Positions 44,432-52,409 of a stretch of 64,000 bases of DNA are shown piece by piece. Source of the stretch: Bacteroidia bacterium (lineage in GTDB: Bacteria > Bacteroidota > Bacteroidia > Chitinophagales > UBA2359); assembly GCA_030427245.1 (NCBI GenBank), contig JAUHXA010000015.1:1-64000 (forward strand). The letters are read 5' to 3'. Each line of letters opens with the position of its first letter. Within the stretch, counting starts at the first letter, position 1. The notes beneath the pieces are model-generated. The model ran no database searches and had not been told where the DNA came from. It worked only from the letters and a program-made list of their open reading frames with translations. The position numbers and the translations under genes are program-made.

Positions 44432-45262
44432 TTAGGGCTTCACCACAATCTCCTTGTCCACCACCGAAGCCGCACTAAAATGCCCAACTGCACCATTGCT
44501 CACATTGCTCGGAATATTGGCAGGTGGACCGTCAAAAGGACCTCCTCTCCAAACCGTTTCCAACATCACCGCTACGAAAAAGTCCAAAGTTTCTTCGGGA
44601 ATTCCCCGCATCTGCAATCGCACCGTATCACCCATCGCAAAATACACATTGTCCATTTCCAGTCCATTGATGTAATTCCCATCCACAAATTCGTCGCTTT
44701 CAAACCAAACATTGTCCAAAGTATCGGTTTTATTGACACCATTCACAAAGGTTTCCCACATATAGAAATCCCCTTTTCCAGGAGGTTCTTGAACGTACAT
44801 GAGGAGATAGTAAATATCGGTTTCTTCGGGTTCGTCTTCTGCGTATTCTTCGTCCATGACGTATTGAAGGGAGTCAATTTCGACGATGCGTTTCATGGTT
44901 GAACTCGCTTCATAGTTTTCTCCCTTGTATTCGATTTGAAGCGTATAGGTTTTACCAATTTCGCCTTTGACGTTGGATTCGGTTTGGTAAATACCTGCCG
45001 AAGTTTCGGTAAAATTGAAGGTTTGAGTGCCGTCTGTGACGCTGACTTTTGCACCAGTGGCTCGTGGAGCTTCTTCGTTGGCGAAATAGTTGCTCGTCAA
45101 GGTCAGCTCAACGGTTTGTGCTTCGGCTCGATTGGTGAACCATCCTTCAACAACCAATCGCTGAAATTCTTGATTGTTGAGGTCAAGGGGTATTTCTTCT
45201 GTACAGCTTGTGGTTAGCGTATATGCTAACAGGATGAAAGAAAGTATTTTGATATGATTCAT
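44432..45262 (-). CDS. DUF4249 domain lipoprotein
   Basis: The protein has 276 residues with a lipoprotein signal (ILSFILLAYTLTTSCTEE, lipobox Cys at ~20). It shows the DUF4249 order: PLDLNNQEFQRLVVEGWFTNRAEAQTVELTLTSNYF, ATGAKVSVTDGTQTFNFTET, GIYQTESNVKGEIGKTYTLQIEYKGENYEASS. In Bacteroidota these lipoproteins are normally encoded beside a TonB-dependent receptor, as here, and are thought to act with it in surface uptake. The C-terminal part includes NGAVGHFSAASV. Confidence 0.88.
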   Translation of the reverse strand: MNHIKILSFILLAYTLTTSCTEEIPLDLNNQEFQRLVVEGWFTNRAEAQTVELTLTSNYFANEEAPRATGAKVSVTDGTQTFNFTETSAGIYQTESNVKGEIGKTYTLQIEYKGENYEASSTMKRIVEIDSLQYVMDEEYAEDEPEETDIYYLLMYVQEPPGKGDFYMWETFVNGVNKTDTLDNVWFESDEFVDGNYINGLEMDNVYFAMGDTVRLQMRGIPEETLDFFVAVMLETVWRGGPFDGPPANIPSNVSNGAVGHFSAASVVDKEIVVKP

Positions 45263-45297
45263 TTGTGTTTATGTTGATAGTTGTGTTTGTGTATTTG

Positions 45298-45394
45298 TAG
45301 AGACGTTTTAATAAAACGTCTGTATTTGGTGTTAATAATTGTATTTGGATTGAAATTCATGGTTATAAAAGACGTTTTGGTAAAACGTCTCTAC
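45298..45394. repeat. 97-bp inverted-repeat element with GTAGAGACG ends
   Basis: GTAGAGACGTTTTA starts the element and TAAAACGTCTCTAC ends it. Each end is also an internal palindrome (AGACGTTTTAATAAAACGTCT at 45302-45322 and AGACGTTTTGGTAAAACGTCT at 45370-45390). It fills the space between the DUF4249 gene and the receptor gene. Palindromes with GTAGAGACG ends are a known type of dispersed repeat in bacterial genomes. Confidence 0.8.
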
Positions 45395-45399
45395 GTGAA

Positions 45400-47760
45400 T
45401 CAAAACTTAAAATTCGTTGTTATTGACGGGATAATGCCAAACAAATACAGCTTCTCGGCCTTCGTCACATTGGGATTGTTTTCATCTTGGACAAAATTGA
45501 TGGAAAAGGCATTCTTTCGATAATAAGCATTGTAAAGCGAGAAAACCGTTTCACGCTTGAATCTACGATTTGGGTTCTTCTTGGATTTGTGGCGAAGCGT
45601 AGCCGACAAATCCAAACGGTGATAGGCGGGTAATCTTGCCGCATTTCGGTCGGAATAGACGGGAGTAATCATGTTGCCGTATTCAAAACGCCCTGTCGGC
45701 ATCGTGACGGCTGCCCCTGTTGTATAGACCCAATTACCGCCAAAAGTCCATTTGTCGCTGAGGTCGTAAGTCGCAAAAAGTGAAACATCGTGGGTACGGT
45801 CGTAGCGATTCGGGTACAGTTTCCCATTGTTGATTTCGGGAATTTTGCGCTCCGTTCTCGAAAGTGTATAACTCAACATTCCCTGCAATTTTCCTTCCTG
45901 CTTTCTGACCATAAACTCCAATCCATAAGCATAGCCTTCTCCAATCCGCAATTCTCCTTCCAACTGTTCGTTGAGCAGCAATTCTGCATGGTCTTTGAAG
46001 TCAATTTGGTTGTCCATGTTTTTGTAGTAGGCTTCAACGGAGGTTTCAAACATATTGTTTTTGAGGTTGCGGAAATAGCCTATTGCTACTTGGTCGGCAC
46101 GTTGCGGCTCGACATTGGTGCTGCTCGGGAACCAAATATCTAAGGGAGAAGCAGAGGTGGAATTGGAGGCTAAATGCACATACTGGACGGTGCGATTGTA
46201 ACTGAATTTAACCGAGCTTTCATCATTCAAGCTGTATTTGAGAGCCAAACGGGGTTCAATGCCTGTGTGGGTTTTATAGACTTCGCCTTTGTCGTAATGC
46301 GTTGAATCCATGACCGTATAATTGTCGGGATTGCTTTTGTCGTAGGTGTAAACGGTGGCTTTTCCTACATTCTGAAATGCCGAAAACCGTATGCCATACG
46401 TAGCCTTCAATCGAGGGGTGATTTTGTGTTCATTGCTCAAATAGGCAGCGTGTTCCCAAGCAAAGATGTCGGGCAGTTTGATGTCATTGAAGATTCCGCC
46501 ATCGTTGGGCGCACCACTTCGGGCATGACCTGGTGAAAATTGGTAACGAGTCGAATGAACCCCAAACTTCAAGGTGTTTTCTGGATTGAGGAAATAATTG
46601 AAGTCCACTTTCCCTGTTTGATTTTGGATGTCAGATGTCCATTCAAAAGCATCAACGCCTGCGGGGTCGCCCAATAGGTAATCAAAATTACTGTAAATCA
46701 GGGAAGTGTTCATAAACAGTTTGTTGCTAAAGATGTGGTTCCATCGAAGCGTACCTGTGCCATTTCCCCACTGCATTTTGAATTCATCGCTGAACTTGAA
46801 GACATCTCTTCCAAAATATCCCGACAAGAAAATGCGGTCTTTTTCGCCAATGCGGTAATTGCCTTTGAGATTGAGGTCATAGAAGTAGAGTTTGTTTTCT
46901 TTCACTTCGGGATCGCTCGACAAGCCCAAAAAGATGTCGGCATAGGTTCGCCGACCCGATACCAAAAACGAGCCTCGACCTTTGGCTATCGGTGCTTCAA
47001 CCGTCAGTCGACTCGAAACCGTACCGACTCCGCCCGATACAGCGAGGTTTTTGGAGTTGCCTTCTTTCATCCGAATGTCCAAAACCGACGACAAACGACC
47101 TCCATATTGTGCGGGAATTCCGCCTTTGTAGAGCTGCATGTCTTTGATGGCATCGGGATTGAAGACCGAAAAGAAGCCCATAAGGTGGGAGGCATTGTAA
47201 ACGGGAGCCTCGTCCAATAAGATGAGATTTTGGTCGACATTGCCGCCTCGCACATACAAGCCCGATGTGCCTTCACCTGCCGACTGCACGCCTGGCAAGA
47301 GTTGAAGGGCTTTGATGATGTCGACTTCTCCAAACAAAGCTGGCAATTTTTTGATGGATTCGACTTTCATATTGACCGTACTCATTTCGGTCGACTCCAC
47401 GTTTTTGTCCTTCTTTTCGGAAGTCACCACAAACTCCTCCAATTCTTTTCCTTGAATGGACATCTCGACATTCTTAGTCACATGACCTTCCAAATCAACC
47501 GTTTCGACAATGCTTTCGTAGCCGATATAGGAGTAAGTAATTTCATACATGCCTCTCGGAATCGTCAAGGAATAAAAGCCATAGACATTGGTGACTCCGC
47601 CTGTTCCCAATTCTTTGACATAAATATTTACACCAATGAGTTCTTCACCTGAAGCGGCATCGGTGATGTGTCCGCTGAGGGTTGTTTTCTGATTGGCTTG
47701 CTGCCCGACTGCCGAACTGGTAAACAAGCAGAGCAAGAATAAGTAAAATAACTGTTTCAT
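45400..47760 (-). CDS. TonB-dependent outer-membrane receptor with carboxypeptidase-like N-domain
   Basis: The protein has 786 residues with signal peptide MKQLFYLFLLCLFTSSAVGQQ. Residues ~25-108 are a CarboxypepD_reg-like beta-sandwich (LSGHITDAASGEELIGVNIYVKELGTGGVTNVYGFYSLTIPRG). The plug (~120-230) has ALQLLPGVQSAGEGTSGLYVRGGNVDQNLILLDEAPVYNASHLMGFFSVFNPDAIKDMQLYKGGIPAQYGG. The rest is a 22-strand barrel with alternating hydrophobic strands, ending in an aromatic residue (TTNFKF). Together with the downstream DUF4249 lipoprotein it forms a two-gene uptake unit on the minus strand. The substrate is unknown. Confidence 0.93.
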   Translation of the reverse strand: MKQLFYLFLLCLFTSSAVGQQANQKTTLSGHITDAASGEELIGVNIYVKELGTGGVTNVYGFYSLTIPRGMYEITYSYIGYESIVETVDLEGHVTKNVEMSIQGKELEEFVVTSEKKDKNVESTEMSTVNMKVESIKKLPALFGEVDIIKALQLLPGVQSAGEGTSGLYVRGGNVDQNLILLDEAPVYNASHLMGFFSVFNPDAIKDMQLYKGGIPAQYGGRLSSVLDIRMKEGNSKNLAVSGGVGTVSSRLTVEAPIAKGRGSFLVSGRRTYADIFLGLSSDPEVKENKLYFYDLNLKGNYRIGEKDRIFLSGYFGRDVFKFSDEFKMQWGNGTGTLRWNHIFSNKLFMNTSLIYSNFDYLLGDPAGVDAFEWTSDIQNQTGKVDFNYFLNPENTLKFGVHSTRYQFSPGHARSGAPNDGGIFNDIKLPDIFAWEHAAYLSNEHKITPRLKATYGIRFSAFQNVGKATVYTYDKSNPDNYTVMDSTHYDKGEVYKTHTGIEPRLALKYSLNDESSVKFSYNRTVQYVHLASNSTSASPLDIWFPSSTNVEPQRADQVAIGYFRNLKNNMFETSVEAYYKNMDNQIDFKDHAELLLNEQLEGELRIGEGYAYGLEFMVRKQEGKLQGMLSYTLSRTERKIPEINNGKLYPNRYDRTHDVSLFATYDLSDKWTFGGNWVYTTGAAVTMPTGRFEYGNMITPVYSDRNAARLPAYHRLDLSATLRHKSKKNPNRRFKRETVFSLYNAYYRKNAFSINFVQDENNPNVTKAEKLYLFGIIPSITTNFKF

Positions 47761-48180
47761 TTATAGTGTGTTTTGTATCGCAGATTTCATTTCACAGATT
47801 TGATGGATGGCGCAGATTTTTCTGTAGAAATCAAATAGCTGCTAAATAAAAGAAATGGTTTGGGCAAAAGAATGCCTGTATTGAAGTTGGTCGTATTTTT
47901 TTTGACTTCAATAAAAGTTTGAAATGTCCTGCAATGTGTTCGGGTAAATGAGGAGTCAGGATTAAGGGGTCAGGAGTCAGCCTCCCGCTTCTCACTTCTT
48001 TTCTCCAAAGTCCAATTAATTAACTGAATAAACGGATGCCCTTACTAAGTCGTTCCCTCTGAAATGGAAAATAATTTGAATTAAGGTAGTTTAACTTTTT
48101 TGGGTTGCTGTTTGGTTTAAGGATGGGGATTTTGGGGAAGGTTGCAGGGGGTGGGAAGTTTTTTGATTTTCGTTTCCCTT
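47761..48180. other. Intergenic region with a heptamer run
   Basis: No gene is seen. It holds a short four-unit heptamer run at 47952-47979 (GGAGTCA, GGATTAA, GGGGTCA, GGAGTCA) and repeated CAGATTT words near 47782-47820. The receptor promoter should lie at its left end, but I find no clear consensus. Confidence 0.6.
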
Positions 48181-48540
48181 CCAACCGTTGACAAACCTTT
48201 CAGGTGTTGTCAAGGTTTGCACTCGTTTGGTCAAAGAACAAAAACCTTGTCAACGGTCGCTAGACCTTGACAACGGTTGAAGTGGTATGCACTCGTCTGG
48301 TCAAAGAACGAAAACCTTGTCAACGGTCGCAGACCTTGACAACGGTTGGAGTGGTTTACACTCGTCTGGTCAAAGAACAAAAACCTTGACAACGGTCGCT
48401 ATACCTTGACAACGGTTGAAGTGGTATGCACTCGTCTGGTCAAAGAACGAAAACCTTGTCAACGGTCGCTAGACCTTGACAACGGTTGAAGTGGTATGCA
48501 CTCGTTTGGTCAAAGAACGAAAACCTTGTCAACGGTTAAC
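48181..48540. repeat. Tandem array of a 70-bp unit, five copies
   Basis: The word CACTCGT recurs with its context at spacings of 70, 69, 70 and 70 bp (anchor positions 48219, 48289, 48358, 48428, 48498). Each unit also contains CCTTGTCAACGGTCG and CCTTGACAACGGTT, which are partly inverse to each other. The array runs right up to the stop codon of the minus-strand gene. There are no unique spacers, so it is not a CRISPR. Confidence 0.92.
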
Positions 48541-49592
48541 TACCTATAAATCAAAACCTCCACCTCCTTCCCTTCCTGCACCACCCCTCTAAACATCCCT
48601 TCCGTATTAAAAGGCATCACATAATTTCCTTGAGCATCCAAAGCAATCACTCCCCCTCGTCCACCTTGTTCTTTCAATTTTTGGTTGACCACATAATCCG
48701 CCGCTTCCTCCAATGATTTACCGCCATATTCCATCAAAGCGGCAATGTCATAGGCCACCACATAACGGATGAAAAACTCCCCATGTCCAGTGCTCGAAAC
48801 CGCACAAGTTTCGTTGTTGGCATAGGTGCCTGCGCCAATGATGGGCGAATCCCCGACTCTACCCCAACGCTTGTTGGTCATGCCACCCGTTGAAGTCCCT
48901 GCCGCCAAATTGCCGTTTTTGTCGAGCGCCACAGCTCCGACGGTGCCTTTCTTTTTGTCCTTGTTGTTTGGGTCATCGTGGTCGAGTTCCATTTGTTCAT
49001 TTTTGAGGGCTTTTTGCAGCGCATCCCAGCGTTTTTGGGTGAAAAAATAGCTGCTGTCAACCAATTCCAAACCCTGTTCTTTGGCGAAAATATCTGCGCC
49101 CTGTCCCGCCATCATGACGTGTGGCGAATTTTCCATGACTTTTCGGGCTGCGTCAATGGGATTTTTGACGGTTTTCACACCAGCGACTGCGCCTGCATGG
49201 AGAGTTTTACCGTCCATAATCGATGCGTCCAATTCGTTGTGTCCATCGTTGGTGAAGACTGCGCCTTTTCCCGCATTGAAGAGAGGAGAATCTTCCAAGA
49301 TATGGATGGTTTTTTGGACAGCATCCATGCTGCTTCCTCCTTTTTCGAGTATCGCAAAACCCACATTGAGGGCTTCGGTCAGTTTTGAAGTGTAGGCCTC
49401 CTCCAATTCTGGACTCATGTTTTCTTTGAGAATTGTTCCTGCCCCTCCATGAATGACGAGGGTAATGGGCGGAATTGAAGAAGCTTCAATGGTTTGTTTG
49501 TCAGCTTTTGCAGTGTTCACGATGGAAGGATTTTGATTTGTACAAGCAGATTGCAGTAGTAAAAGTAAGGTGAAAATAGCGAGGTGTTTCAT
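48540..49592 (-). CDS. Isoaspartyl peptidase / L-asparaginase (Ntn hydrolase), exported lipoprotein
   Basis: The protein has 350 residues with a lipoprotein signal (IFTLLLLLQSACTNQ). It is a type 2 asparaginase: TLVIHGGAGTI near residue 45, GKGAVFTNDGHNELDASIMDG, and the autocleavage site GTVGAVALD, where Thr217 becomes the catalytic N-terminal nucleophile after self-processing. Later motifs are GTSTGGMTNKRWGRVGDSPIIGAGTYA and STGHGEFFIR. The enzyme releases aspartate from asparagine or isoaspartyl dipeptides. Export as a lipoprotein suggests peptide scavenging outside the cytoplasm. The 3' end abuts the 70-bp tandem repeat. Confidence 0.93.
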   Translation of the reverse strand: MKHLAIFTLLLLLQSACTNQNPSIVNTAKADKQTIEASSIPPITLVIHGGAGTILKENMSPELEEAYTSKLTEALNVGFAILEKGGSSMDAVQKTIHILEDSPLFNAGKGAVFTNDGHNELDASIMDGKTLHAGAVAGVKTVKNPIDAARKVMENSPHVMMAGQGADIFAKEQGLELVDSSYFFTQKRWDALQKALKNEQMELDHDDPNNKDKKKGTVGAVALDKNGNLAAGTSTGGMTNKRWGRVGDSPIIGAGTYANNETCAVSSTGHGEFFIRYVVAYDIAALMEYGGKSLEEAADYVVNQKLKEQGGRGGVIALDAQGNYVMPFNTEGMFRGVVQEGKEVEVLIYR

Positions 49593-49749
49593 TTTTGGGT
49601 TACATTATTTTGAAGGTTCTGACTCTTTTTGGACTTTGGAAAAAATGAACGTTAAAATACGAATTAAAATATTTTTGAAGTAAAACGTTGTCATTGAAGC
49701 AGCAAATTACAAAACCAAACAGTCTAATATACAAACATAAAAAAACAAT

Positions 49750-51897
49750 ATGCTCATGAACAAATTTTACTTTTCCATTCTACTTCTTTTTACCTCCTCC
49801 TTTTTGTTTGCTCAGCCCGTCGTTCAAGACCTCAATGGGGTAAGCGCCGAAAATTTGGCCACCTTAATTATGGGTGAACAAGCCACTGTTTCCAATGCAA
49901 GCATCACCTGCCCCAACGAAGCAGGAGGTGTATTTATGGAAGCCGAGGATTTGGGTTTTACCAATGGAGTTATATTGACTTCTGGTAGTGCAGCCTTGGC
50001 TTTTACGCCCAATAATATAGGCAGTGCCTCTCGGTCAAACGGCGCTCCAGGAGATGAGGATCTCGAAAACTATCCGTGGTCGTATGTAGGTACTTTTGAT
50101 GCCTGTGCTTTGGAATTTGACTTTGTGCCTGTGGGCAATCAAATTTCATTTAGTTATGTTTTTGGCTCAGAAGAATATCCTGAATGGGTGGGCTCTAACT
50201 TCAACGATGCGTTTGGAATTTTCCTTGAAGGAGGTCCAGAATATCCCGCTGAAACTCCTATTGAGGAAAGAAACATCGCCATCATCCCTAATACAAATAA
50301 CATTTATGTAGCCATCAATTTCTTGAATGGAAGTGTAAACGATCAATTATTTGTATCCAATACAGGCGGACAACACATTCAGTACGATGGATATACCGTT
50401 CCACTTCCTGCCACTGCAAACGTCACGCCAGGCATTACCTATCACTTGAAGATAGTCATTGCAGATGTTTCTGATGCGATTTACGATTCAGGTATTTTCA
50501 TTGCATTGGACGGCGAAGATATTTTGGTTTACAAGACTCTGAATATTCTCGCTTTTTGGGATGAGAATGGAAACAATCTGCAAGATGAAGGAGAGATTCC
50601 GCTCAACAATCAAGCGTTTGTCATAGAACCCAACAACAAGGTCGTTACCACTGATTCGGAAGGTCAGGTGAGTCTGCTTCTTTTGGAAGGGGAACATCAA
50701 TTGGGTTATCAAGAAAATACGCTGTGGGAAATGACCACTCCCACTACCTACGACATCAACATTCAGGAAAGCACAGAATTACCTACCTATTCTTTTGCTC
50801 TTCAACCGAGTAGAATTTTACATCGTGTCGAGCCTTACCTCAGCAGCAACCCTACTCGCTGCAATAGTCAGGTTTCATACTACCTCGACTACAGCAATAC
50901 AGGGACAACGATTGCCAATGGAATCGTTTCATTGGAATTTGACGATTTGATGGAATTTGTGGAGGCCTATCCCCAACCCGATGTCATCGAAGCAGGCAAA
51001 CTGTCTTGGAATATAGAAGGTTTGTATCCCAGTCACCAAAACCAAATTCAGCTTCGATTTGGGATTCCTGACGAAAACTTTATCGGTGAAATTCTCGAAA
51101 CCCATGCGGTCGTCCAACTCTTCAATGACAACGAAGAATTTGTTTACTCCAAATCCAATTCTTACAATAGTGAAGTCCGCTGTTCTTTTGATCCCAACGA
51201 TAAACTCACTCAGTCCAACCTTTTGGGGCAATCCGAATTTGCCTATCTCGGTGATACGATTCTCTACACTATTCGCTTTCAAAACACAGGTAACGATGTC
51301 GCCTTTCATGTGCGAGTAGAAGACTTTTTGGACAAAAAACTGGATTGGACGACTTTCCATCCGATTACCTCAAGCCACGATTTTTCTACTTCTTTCAACC
51401 GTTCAACGGGTAAGGCAATCTTTGATTTTGAAGACATTATGTTGCCCGATCATATCACGAATGAACCAGAAAGTCATGGTTTTGTGATGTTTGGCATTGT
51501 GTCTTTGCCTGACATTGAAGACAAAACGGAAGTCAACAATACTGCTTCGATTTTCTTTGACGAGAACCCTCCTATTGTTACCAATATGGTTGCCAATACT
51601 TTGATTGAACAAGTCGAAACGGATATTGAAACATTGAATTCTGACTATTCCATTCGGATTTTTCCCAATCCTTTTTCGGATTTTGCCACCATTGAAGTGA
51701 ATGGGCTTTCTGCAAAAGACAATTACCGATTGGAGATGATGGATATTTTGGGCAGGAAAGTTCGAGAATTGAAGTCATTTGATAATGGGGAATGGAGAAT
51801 AGAGAGAGGTGATTTGGAAAGCGGATTGTATTTGATTCGAGTTTTGGAGGAGGAGAATAGAAGGATTTTGGGAAGCGAAAAAATATTGATAAAATAA
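49750..51897 (+). CDS. T9SS-secreted protein with choice-of-anchor L domain
   Basis: The protein has 715 residues with signal peptide NKFYFSILLLFTSSFLFAQ. Residues ~20-260 are a choice-of-anchor L-type domain: IMGEQATVSNASITCPNEAGGVF, NGVILTSGSA, SFSYVFGSEEYPEWVGSNFNDAFGIFLEG, RNIAIIP. Residues ~260-360 form an SD-repeat-like sandwich (ILAFWDENGNNLQDEGEIPLNNQ). Residues ~370-620 match the CSFDPNDK type of DUF7619/DUF11-like domain. The last ~80 residues are a type A T9SS tail (IRIFPNPFSDFATIEVNGLSA). From the SD-like domain onward it is closely similar to the genes at 53798 and 56353. Presumably displayed on the surface. The start could be the ATG at 49756. Confidence 0.88.
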   Translation: MLMNKFYFSILLLFTSSFLFAQPVVQDLNGVSAENLATLIMGEQATVSNASITCPNEAGGVFMEAEDLGFTNGVILTSGSAALAFTPNNIGSASRSNGAPGDEDLENYPWSYVGTFDACALEFDFVPVGNQISFSYVFGSEEYPEWVGSNFNDAFGIFLEGGPEYPAETPIEERNIAIIPNTNNIYVAINFLNGSVNDQLFVSNTGGQHIQYDGYTVPLPATANVTPGITYHLKIVIADVSDAIYDSGIFIALDGEDILVYKTLNILAFWDENGNNLQDEGEIPLNNQAFVIEPNNKVVTTDSEGQVSLLLLEGEHQLGYQENTLWEMTTPTTYDINIQESTELPTYSFALQPSRILHRVEPYLSSNPTRCNSQVSYYLDYSNTGTTIANGIVSLEFDDLMEFVEAYPQPDVIEAGKLSWNIEGLYPSHQNQIQLRFGIPDENFIGEILETHAVVQLFNDNEEFVYSKSNSYNSEVRCSFDPNDKLTQSNLLGQSEFAYLGDTILYTIRFQNTGNDVAFHVRVEDFLDKKLDWTTFHPITSSHDFSTSFNRSTGKAIFDFEDIMLPDHITNEPESHGFVMFGIVSLPDIEDKTEVNNTASIFFDENPPIVTNMVANTLIEQVETDIETLNSDYSIRIFPNPFSDFATIEVNGLSAKDNYRLEMMDILGRKVRELKSFDNGEWRIERGDLESGLYLIRVLEEENRRILGSEKILIK

Positions 51898-51922
51898 GCT
51901 CAAACGTCGGCGACGTTTGAGC
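51898..51922. repeat. Perfect 12-bp hairpin immediately after the stop codon
   Basis: GCTCAAACGTCG and CGACGTTTGAGC are separated by one base. There is no T run, so terminator function is uncertain. Confidence 0.6.
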
Positions 51923-51934
51923 GAAGCATAAGTG

Positions 51935-52046
51935 AACAGGAATTGAGGTTTCGGAGGAATTTTATAAGTGATGTGTAGAAAATGCACATCACTTTTGCAA
52001 ATATGAGCAAGATTCCTCCGAAAACCCAATTCCCCGATTCTCGGGG
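51935..52046. repeat. Inverted-repeat element plus CCCCGA palindrome
   Basis: AACAGGAATTGAGGTTTCGGAGGAAT (51935-51960) is inverse to ATTCCTCCGAAAACCCAATTCC (52012-52033), with an inner hairpin AAGTGATGTG/CACATCACTT. The palindrome CCCCGATTCTCGGGG (52032-52046) follows directly. The same words occur at 14717-14790 and 62713-62742. Confidence 0.65.
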
Positions 52047-52071
52047 CAGGCTTTGTTGACCTACGCCAACT

Positions 52072-52287
52072 TCAATTCACCTCCTTCACCCATATCACCC
52101 AAACTTCATCCTCCAAAATGAACTTGTAATGTTTATTTAGTCGCATTTGGCGTGTGATACCTGTGTAACTTAAAGCCTTATTTTCTTTCTCTGAAATATA
52201 CTGATACAATTTTTTCAAGTTAGACCAAGCCATAATCTCATTGGTTTGGACATTCTGCAACAGGTATATTTTTTTTGACTTACTCAA
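52072..52287 (-). CDS. Small protein of unknown function divergent from the KilA-N gene
   Basis: About 71 residues if translation begins at the TTG at 52287; the frame is open back to 52344. The peptide looks like a folded small protein, with a strand-like start (KKIYLLQNVQTNEIMAW), a helix (NLKKLYQYISEKENKAL), then LSYTGITRQMRLN and HYKFILEDEVWVIWV. I do not recognise the family. There is no signal peptide or membrane segment. It is divergent from the KilA-N gene, and the AGGCTAATTATTAGCCT palindrome lies between them, so the two may be co-regulated. The start is uncertain. Confidence 0.55.
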   Translation of the reverse strand: MSKSKKIYLLQNVQTNEIMAWSNLKKLYQYISEKENKALSYTGITRQMRLNKHYKFILEDEVWVIWVKEVN

Positions 52288-52303
52288 TCTAATAAGTTTG
52301 TTT

Positions 52304-52336
52304 AGGCTAATTATTAGCCTATTTTGATTATATTTG
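52304..52336 (+). promoter_or_regulatory. Operator-like palindrome next to a -7 element for the KilA-N gene
   Basis: AGGCTAAT-T-ATTAGCCT (52304-52320) is a perfect 8-bp inverted repeat. It ends 8 bp before TATATTTG (52329-52336), a perfect -7 box for the KilA-N gene. Its position over the -33 region would let a bound protein block transcription. Confidence 0.55.
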
Positions 52337-52345
52337 CAAAACAAA

Positions 52346-52381
52346 AAGGCACTACTCTCCGACCAAAGTTTGCAGTGCCTT
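52346..52381 (+). other. Hairpin at the 5' end of the KilA-N transcript
   Basis: AAGGCACT pairs with AGTGCCTT over 8 bp, and inner ACT/AGT can also pair. It would start only a few bases after the predicted transcription start and ends 28 bp before the ATG. There is no T run. A leader structure affecting translation or mRNA stability is possible. Confidence 0.45.
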
Positions 52382-52409
52382 CATTCTTCAAATCAAAAAA
52401 TTTAAAGGA

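Noticed and set aside
48181-48540. Possible CRISPR array
   Set aside because: The whole 70-bp unit is repeated, with no unique spacers and no cas genes nearby; it is a plain tandem repeat.
52346-52381. Terminator between the small gene and the KilA-N gene
   Set aside because: The hairpin has no following T run and lies inside the predicted KilA-N leader, so a leader structure is more likely.
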